Assembly (NCBI GenBank): GCA_012934845.2 | Contig: WNNJ02000350.1 | Span: 1-64,000, forward strand | Origin: Pomphorhynchus laevis | Taxonomy: Eukaryota; Acanthocephala; Palaeacanthocephala; Echinorhynchida; Pomphorhynchidae | DNA length: 64,000 nucleotides | Reading direction: 5' to 3' | Shown: positions 61,167 to 64,000 of the stretch, one piece after another | How the letters are laid out: each line of letters starts with the position of its first letter | Numbering within the stretch: position 1 is the stretch's first letter | The notes under the pieces: model-generated | What the model was told of the DNA's origin: nothing | Seen by the model: only the letters and a program-made list of their open reading frames with translations | Database searches by the model: none | Translations under genes and position numbers: made by a program

Positions 61167-62654
61167 AATTATAACGCCTATCTAACAAAAATTAAACCAT
61201 CAAGTAAATATAAATATATGGATAAAATTGAATTATTAGAATCCTTAAATATTTTGATAAATCAAAATTATTTAAAAGTAGGGACATCTATATTTAGACA
61301 AGTAAAAGGTGTTCCAATGAGAGGTAATAGTAGCCCAATTATAGCTGACTTGTTTTTAAGCTTTATAGAATATGAATTTGTTCATAAATGTATAATAACT
61401 AAATCTAAACAATATAAATATATGAAATATAATCTAGAATTAATTAAAAATAGTGAATTAAGGAAAGATGCTATCAAAAGAATATAAATATAGATAAAAT
61501 AACAATTTTAAGGACCACTTATTTTAATTAAACTTTCAACTACATGATCAACGGCATAAATGAGCTGGAAAAACGGCAATTCGTTTTCAATCCTTCTTAT
61601 AAATATTTTGATTATTTTCCTGTTTATCTTTAAAAAATCTCGATGTTATTTAATATCAATGGCATCCTTAATTCTGAATTCGTAAATTAGTTATGTTACA
61701 GTTCTATCATTCAAAAGGATATAAAAATAAAACAAATTTAACAAATTTGGATAGATTGGAACATTTAGACGAATAAAAATTATTTAAAGTTTTACATTGA
61801 TTGTAAGATTTTAAATAAAATTAATGGCCATCTTAAAGGTAAGCGTATAGATTATGCGTCAGCTAACCTTGATTACAGCGTTATAGTTTGTGTTTAGAGA
61901 GCTTATTAATTCAGCTGTTTTCGATTCCTCTTCTTTAACCTGAATACAAAATTTCAAATATAGAAAACGATGTTTTAGCAAACCTGATTTTAAATAATTA
62001 TTATAGCTGGATTAAAGGAAAGTGGAAATTATGTTATTGATATTTCGCAAACTACTGTTAGCATCTTCAGAAAATTACAGAGTAATCTTTTGAATTAATT
62101 TCCTGAAGATGCTAACTAAAGTTAGCGAAATATCAATAGCATAATTTCTTCTTTCCTTTGATCCAGCTATGATAATTATTTATCAATAATGGATCAGTAT
62201 CAACTATTTAAAACCTGTTTTTGTTTAAGCTTCTGATCTGCTTGATATTTCGAAAAATCTTCAATCAGATTGTTGAACGCCGCAATCACGCTATCGTGCA
62301 CACATGATATCTCTTCAATGTATTGACGTAAAGCATCACCTATAGGATAGAAGCAGGATGATACAGTAAATTTGTTCGTTAGACAACTGGCTAATCGCGA
62401 AAGTAATCGACAATATGAAGTTTCAACATTTATACTAGTTTTAAAAACATGCTAAATAACAGAGAAGGAAAAAAGTAAATGTTACCTTTCCACTAGAAAT
62501 TTATTAAATTCTTCAATTGATAAATAACTCTTCTTAAAATTTAAAATCAACTCATCGAAGCCTTTATTTCGCTCTCCCTGAAGTTCAAGAACAAATATAG
62601 CTTTTAAAACACATTGCAAATACCTACCCAAAAATGATCGACGAAACGAACCAT
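39705..62654 (-). CDS. FCHO: FCHO-type F-BAR / mu-homology-domain endocytic protein, about 18 exons
   Basis: Membrane-bending adaptor that helps start clathrin-coated pits. Minus-strand exons: 62654-62628, 62577-62486, 62434-62215, 61939-61868, 59429-59405, 59347-59268, 59186-59088, 59041-58945, 58473-58357, 58314-58273, 52252-52084, 46039-45968, 45416-45256, 41851-41658, 41638-41480, 40460-40252, 40232-39849, 39772-39705. That is about 2287 nt, or 762 codons. Family proteins are about 810-890 aa. Roughly 20 residues of coiled coil (between exons 4 and 5) and at least one linker exon (phase break between 58273 and 52252) are unseen. The N-terminus MVRFVDHFW|GERNKGFDEL matches FCHO2 FVENFWGEKNSGFDVL; the C-terminus is a mu-homology domain. 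AP2-binding-type DPF and DPW motifs lie in the linker. Introns hold LINE, PLE and MITE insertions. Confidence 0.85.
40233..40251 (-). other. Candidate 19-nt spliceosomal intron (FCHO 16/17)
   Basis: GTTAATTATCACTCTCCAG on the minus strand. It has a GT start and a pyrimidine-rich CTCTCCAG end, and the phase is restored. Removal gives MDL|HDGYTHY, colinear with human FCHO 'TDLRVDYKYN' with one gap in the next 20 residues. Confidence 0.5.
41639..41657 (-). other. Candidate 19-nt spliceosomal intron (FCHO 14/15)
   Basis: AG|GTATCAAACATATTTTTAG|A on the minus strand, with consensus borders. Removal gives EAVSE-R-YKN, matching FCHO 'ESVNAYFKG' without a gap. Read through, it brings a stop codon (TAG at its end). 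Confidence 0.55.
41852..42190. other. FCHO intron, AT-rich, nothing seen
   Basis: Between exon 14 and the LINE fragment; no recognisable element. Confidence 0.4.
42195..43700 (+). mobile_element. Degenerate LINE (ORF1 RRM-like piece and RT)
   Basis: Plus strand, so antisense to FCHO. TRNVIVKGLTSEDDEKEVHI near 42200 and LSKEDRTHEYNLRRLPI near 42440 look like LINE ORF1. RT pieces follow: VVIYLDLLATFDIINHSLLL near 42690, PQGSVHGTILSTFLA near 42840, FHIMQFTDDILLYSHS near 42920 and ARILLRNRRFDHISCHLL near 43400. It is the same broad CR1-like group as 53.5-57.9 kb, full of breaks, and is cut off at about 43.7 kb by PLE copy C. Confidence 0.7.
43713..44395 (+). mobile_element. PLE copy C (middle domain only)
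   Basis: About 220 codons stay open, from [20 protein letters not shown] to ELIENNELMKIDLYV. They cover the Lys/Asn-rich region between endonuclease and RT, including [20 protein letters not shown] and [19 protein letters not shown]. It matches copy A at 27.42-27.8 kb and copy B at 48.5-48.9 kb. The 3' end carries a triplicated RLINQ unit. The long open frame suggests a fairly young copy. Confidence 0.75.
44396..45255. other. FCHO intron, AT-rich, nothing seen
   Basis: Short AATAAATAATAAATAAATAA runs near 44500; no gene or element identified. Confidence 0.35.
45256..52252 (-). CDS. FCHO: FCHO exons 11-13: linker
   Basis: Exons 52252-52084 (VKQQTRPDKSILADSDDSSF, ending HRWSSSSLSS), 46039-45968 (YRSVKPLSIKTAPCTPVTEE) and 45416-45256 (ADKRASLIGSDETLCP to TPDVFNNVAM). 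They are low-complexity and Ser/Thr/Asp-rich, as expected of the disordered FCHO linker. Their phases chain correctly into each other and into exon 14. The assignment rests on phase, splice sites and position rather than sequence identity. Confidence 0.6.
46040..47251. other. FCHO intron segment without clear features
   Basis: AT-rich. TTCAAATTCGA-type short repeats are near 46390-46430. A plus-strand stretch near 46200-46380 is open in places, but I recognise no domain. Confidence 0.35.
47651..47896 (+). ncRNA. Structured leader RNA of the PLE (copy B)
   Basis: Counterpart of 26562-26808. GGCGG here can pair with CCGCC perfectly where copy A has GGTGG (G-U wobble), a change that keeps the stem. 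GGTG-GCGA-CACC forms a GNRA-capped hairpin before GCGAAAAC. Confidence 0.45.
48110..48568 (+). CDS. GIY-YIG endonuclease domain of PLE copy B
   Basis: Same protein as 27021-27479, with few substitutions (KTCQML, NSKYPLGLNDVVQELGRSS). GIY-YIG core [16 protein letters not shown], Arg/His region RFRQHIYNI and Glu in [12 protein letters not shown] are intact. Its last residues shift frame relative to copy A, after RKPRSH. Confidence 0.8.
   Translation: MYLIQCTCGLQYIGKTCQMLKTRFRQHIYNIQHNSQTIFHKHMRLIGHDIKNCKLFILEHIIEENISILNQKLLEKEDFWIKTLNSKYPLGLNDVVQELGRSSIIHYKQLYYNNPVKRKPRSHKGIGKIELNILKKYVYKQTIRNIKTIFKR
50756..52083. other. FCHO intron downstream of PLE B, AT-rich
   Basis: No element or exon recognised. 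Confidence 0.35.
52253..53519. other. FCHO intron before the LINE, AT-rich
   Basis: Contains AT-only short repeats (ATAACATAATATCATT near 52790; TAATAAAAATCTATTATAAT near 53160-53230). A missing FCHO linker exon might lie here, but I could not find it. Confidence 0.35.
53608..56518 (-). CDS. LINE ORF2: AP endonuclease and reverse transcriptase
   Basis: The start MASHLSPLSSSLVDLAPK at 56518 leads into the EN domain (LSLFNTRSILHKADMLLDIF, DILCITESWHTDS). One frameshift near 56290-56330 splits it. The long second frame (from 56331) continues TASNHGGIVAIARHP, SFVLGDFNIRLD and PGLSDHFLV (EN). RT follows: VIVSLDLSSAFDIVDHSILL (A), SGVPQGSVLGPILFSLLL (B), HVMQYADDILIYAH (C), and a C-terminal [18 protein letters not shown]. 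Total about 970 residues. All EN and RT catalytic motifs seen are intact apart from the shift. Confidence 0.85.
56520..57808 (-). CDS. LINE ORF1 with zinc-finger-like N-terminus
   Basis: ATG at 57808 (MPKKARSQIPVPDQQSS), then a Cys pattern in CNDGYTSFEVGCDSKDCDVW and FTCGFC that recalls the PHD-like finger of CR1/L2 ORF1. A Ser/Thr/Pro-rich stretch follows. A run of eight G at 57308-57315 marks a frame change, after which the frame continues to a basic region with RDRCIIISNL and SQRFKLL near 56.9-56.65 kb, up to the ORF2 start. It is probably an RNA-binding chaperone. Confidence 0.6.
57896..58272. other. FCHO intron, AT-rich
   Basis: ATAAATAATTAAATATATAA-type low complexity; no exon seen. 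Confidence 0.35.
58273..59429 (-). CDS. FCHO: FCHO exons 5-10: F-BAR C-terminal half and DPF linker
   Basis: Exon 5 is 25 nt (LEKKVRIA). Exon 6 is QDYRNLISRYSDIQVEFENK. Exon 7 is KFQEIEEAHLQRMKNFCIAY, against FCHO 'KFQDIEETHLIHIKEI'. Exon 8 is SIDSILLAFVHSRKTGNDRP, against 'VEMLLRKFAESKGTGKERP'. Exon 9 is PILKFEEYSSTEQN, against 'GLIEFEECDTAS'. Exon 10 is a 42-nt microexon, GVGSDPFFPALFM, carrying a DPF motif of the kind that binds the AP2 alpha appendage. Intron sizes include 46 and 81 nt. Confidence 0.83.
60061..60175 (+). CDS. RECQL: Isolated RecQ-helicase zinc-binding exon (RECQL-like)
   Basis: Plus strand: CRHKFIDQHFDDILN, TCKIMCESCKN, then AKAMVEKIQ, ending at CAG|GTATAT. The Cys-x(n)-HFD...C..MC..C pattern matches the zinc-binding subdomain of RECQ1 (CRRVLMAQHFDEVWN..ACNKMCDNC). 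An in-frame stop lies just upstream, and TTTAAAAG|G can serve as acceptor (phase 2). No helicase core exon is visible nearby. It sits antisense in an FCHO intron between PLE fragments, so it is an orphan exon, captured or stranded. Confidence 0.6.
61097..61160. repeat. (TA)n microsatellite
   Basis: About 64 bp of uninterrupted AT dinucleotides, sitting exactly where the PLE open frame would continue with [15 protein letters not shown]. Confidence 0.95.
61868..62654 (-). CDS. FCHO: FCHO exons 1-4: F-BAR N-terminal half
   Basis: ATG at 62654. Exon 1 (27 nt, MVRFVDHFW) joins exon 2 through a 50-nt intron. Exon 2 gives GERNKGFDELILNFKKSYLS and IEEFNKFLVE. Exon 3 gives SINVETSYCRLLSRLASCL and YPIGDALRQYIEEIS, aligned to FCHO 'ATIEEAYSRSMTKLAK' and 'FAPVWDVFKTSTEKL'. 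Exon 4 gives VKEEESKTAELISSLNTNYN, matching 'TKEEVAGTLEAVQTI...ENYN'. Phases are 0, 2, 0, 0. Exon 3's donor, CAG|GTTTTAAATAG, is formed by the end of a MITE. Confidence 0.85.
61985..62215. mobile_element. Palindromic MITE abutting an FCHO splice donor
   Basis: AATAATTATTATAGCTGGAT, GATATTTCGCAAAC and GTTAGCATCTTCAGAAAATT face TTTCCTGAAGATGCTAAC, GTTAGCGAAATATC, CCTTTGATCCAGCTATGATA and GGATCAGTATCAACTATTTA, ending AAAAC at 62215. The terminal AAAC, read on the minus strand, is the GTTT of the exon 3 donor. Most of the 275-nt intron is this element. Confidence 0.7.
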
Positions 62655-62864
62655 ATTTAAAATTTAGATTTGTTAAATCTAAAATTTACTTTATTATTAT
62701 CTTCCTTTGAATTCCTAGGACCAATTTCTCTTAATAAATTTCATCTAATGGAAATTGAGATTTTTGATTTCTTTTAACAAATGTATATTTTATTATTGAA
62801 GTCCGATTTCGAAGAATCGAAAAGCACTTTTTATAATTTTGACTTATGTAGTATTAACTGAAAT

Positions 62865-64000
62865 AATTATTATTATTCATTATTCCAATACATACCAAAG
62901 CCAAAAGGCTATTCAGGCAGAGTCCAAAAAAAATAAAACAAAAGCAAATGGTCAGTCAACGTAGCTAATTAGGGTATTCCAGTGGTAGTGTTGAATGGCG
63001 GCATTGTTCATGTATCCATTTGTAGCATCGTGATTTAAACGTTCTCAAACTGGGGGCTGCAACGACTTCCTCAGGCAACGAATTCCACATGTTAATTCCT
63101 CTCCTTGAGAGTCTATACACTTTTGGTAATCTGCCAAATCTAAATTTATACAAGACTCTGCTATGTCCCCGCAACTGATCTACCCGCCTAGTGATTACAT
63201 CGGTGGGATAACCTACCACATCATTCGACATATGCCATATACATAGCATTTCCAAGGATATGAACATCTCACGTACCGACAACATCCCAATACGACTTAT
63301 ACGTACATAATAGTCAATATCACTTAAGCCAATACAGAGCCTCGATCCGCGCCTAAGAATAGACTCCAGGTCTAATAGTTCTTGCTTAGTGACAGGGAAA
63401 CAAGCCTGAATGCAGTACTCCAAGTGTGGCCTGACGATGGAGATGAATAACCTCTTGAACATGTGACAGCTTAACCTGAGGAATGCATTTTTAATACAAT
63501 ATAACGCCCTAGTAGCTTTACCTAGAAAGAAGTCGGTGTTCTTTTTTGTTTTCAAGGATCTATGGACAATAATCCCTAAATCATTATGATGAGACACTTC
63601 CTTTAAGACCATATCTCCAATAAAGTACCTTGGAGTTTCAATAGGGCGACCTAGTTGCATGAGGGCACATTTATCAACATTCAACCGTAGTCTGGTAGAA
63701 TCGCACCACTTGATCAGGGAGTTTAGATCATTTTGTAACGATACTCGATCAGCAGGACTTCTAATGATCGACCAAATCTTTAGATCGTCTGCAAACGCTA
63801 GATGAGAGCATGATAAGCGGATTAGCAGATCATTAATGAAGATTATAAAGAGCAGTGGGCCAAGGACTGATCCCTGCGGTACGCCAGAATTAATATTTAC
63901 CGAATAAGAAAACACGCCCCCAACACAAACTCGGAAAGACCTATTCCATAGAAATTCCCTGACCCACTCACAAATATATGAATGAAGTCCATAGTGATAC
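62865..64000 (-). mobile_element. LINE of a second CR1-like family, 3' part, entering from the right
   Basis: The reading frame is open from the window edge to TAG at 62965: EWVREFLWNRSFRVCVGGVF, SGVPQGSVLGPLLFIIFIND (motif B), HLAFADDLKIWS (motif C, FADD), LRLNVDKCALMQLGR, then a C-terminus with RGINMWNSLPEEVVAAPSL. After the stop, about 100 bp of 3' UTR ends in AATAATAATAATTATT-like repeats. It is distinct from the 53.5-kb family (YADD, different C-terminus). No break is seen in about 345 codons, so it may be young. Its 3' end is about 210 bp upstream of the FCHO start codon. Confidence 0.85.

Larger units (their letters stand above)
59840..61490 (+). mobile_element. PLE copy E: scattered fragments
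   Basis: PLE-derived pieces: worn C-terminus near 59850-59930; the IKTTFNLYRKDDLFKF segment at 60250-60330; 60588-60960 (FYSISEHIYPESLILNKTNI and on); and 61165-61490 (KVGTSIFRQVKGVPMRGNSS, motif B region). They are out of natural order, with a TA microsatellite and the RecQ exon between them, indicating nested insertion or rearrangement. Confidence 0.7.

Overview
The window comes from a eukaryote, most likely an invertebrate animal, with a very AT-rich genome. Genes are broken into small exons by GT-AG introns and are packed with retroelement debris. The introns fall into two size classes: 40-57 nt, and kilobases swollen by repeats. The phylum cannot be fixed from sequence alone. A flatworm-like or similarly reduced invertebrate would fit the short introns, the CR1-type LINEs and the abundant Penelope-like elements (PLEs), but this is a guess.

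Host genes. (1) Positions 183-1253 (+) hold the last three exons of an unrecognised gene that enters from the left. (2) Positions 1497-30352 (+) hold a complete 17-exon Argonaute gene of about 1099 codons. All exon phases agree. It has an RGG/GGYQDR-repeat N-terminus, N, PAZ, MID and PIWI domains and an intact DEDH slicer tetrad. (3) Positions 33829-34169 (-) hold the C-terminal exon of a TP53RK/Bud32 (KEOPS) kinase. A PLE abuts its 5' edge, and Tyr replaces the DFG aspartate. (4) Positions 39705-62654 (-) hold an FCHO-type (F-BAR plus mu-homology domain) endocytic gene. I assembled it from about 18 small exons whose phases agree except across one unseen linker segment and one short coiled-coil piece. 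Two of its introns appear to be only 19 nt long. (5) One RecQ-helicase zinc-binding exon lies at 60061-60175 (+), inside an FCHO intron and among PLE fragments.

Mobile DNA. The dominant family is a PLE with a GIY-YIG endonuclease upstream of the reverse transcriptase (copies near 26.5-28.5, 34.2-36.2, 43.7-44.4, 47.3-50.8 and 60.2-61.5 kb). It carries a conserved, GC-rich, hairpin-filled leader, and one copy is flanked by 240-bp direct repeats. A second PLE type, with the endonuclease after the RT, lies at 31.3-32.65 kb (-) with a hammerhead-like motif at its end. CR1-like LINEs include a nearly full-length copy at 53.52-57.9 kb (-), old copies at 17.1-20.1 kb (-) and 42.2-43.7 kb (+), and another family entering from the right edge (62.9-64.0 kb, -). 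A palindromic MITE family occurs at six or more sites and abuts one FCHO splice donor. Minisatellites (10.1-11.4 and 22.1-22.4 kb), other hairpin repeats and a worn YR-retroelement-like fragment (3.6-4.45 kb) fill the remaining introns.

No bacterial-type operons, CRISPR arrays or convincing intact RNA genes are present. The genes are unrelated in function: small-RNA silencing, tRNA t6A modification, clathrin endocytosis and DNA repair. They are joined only by position.
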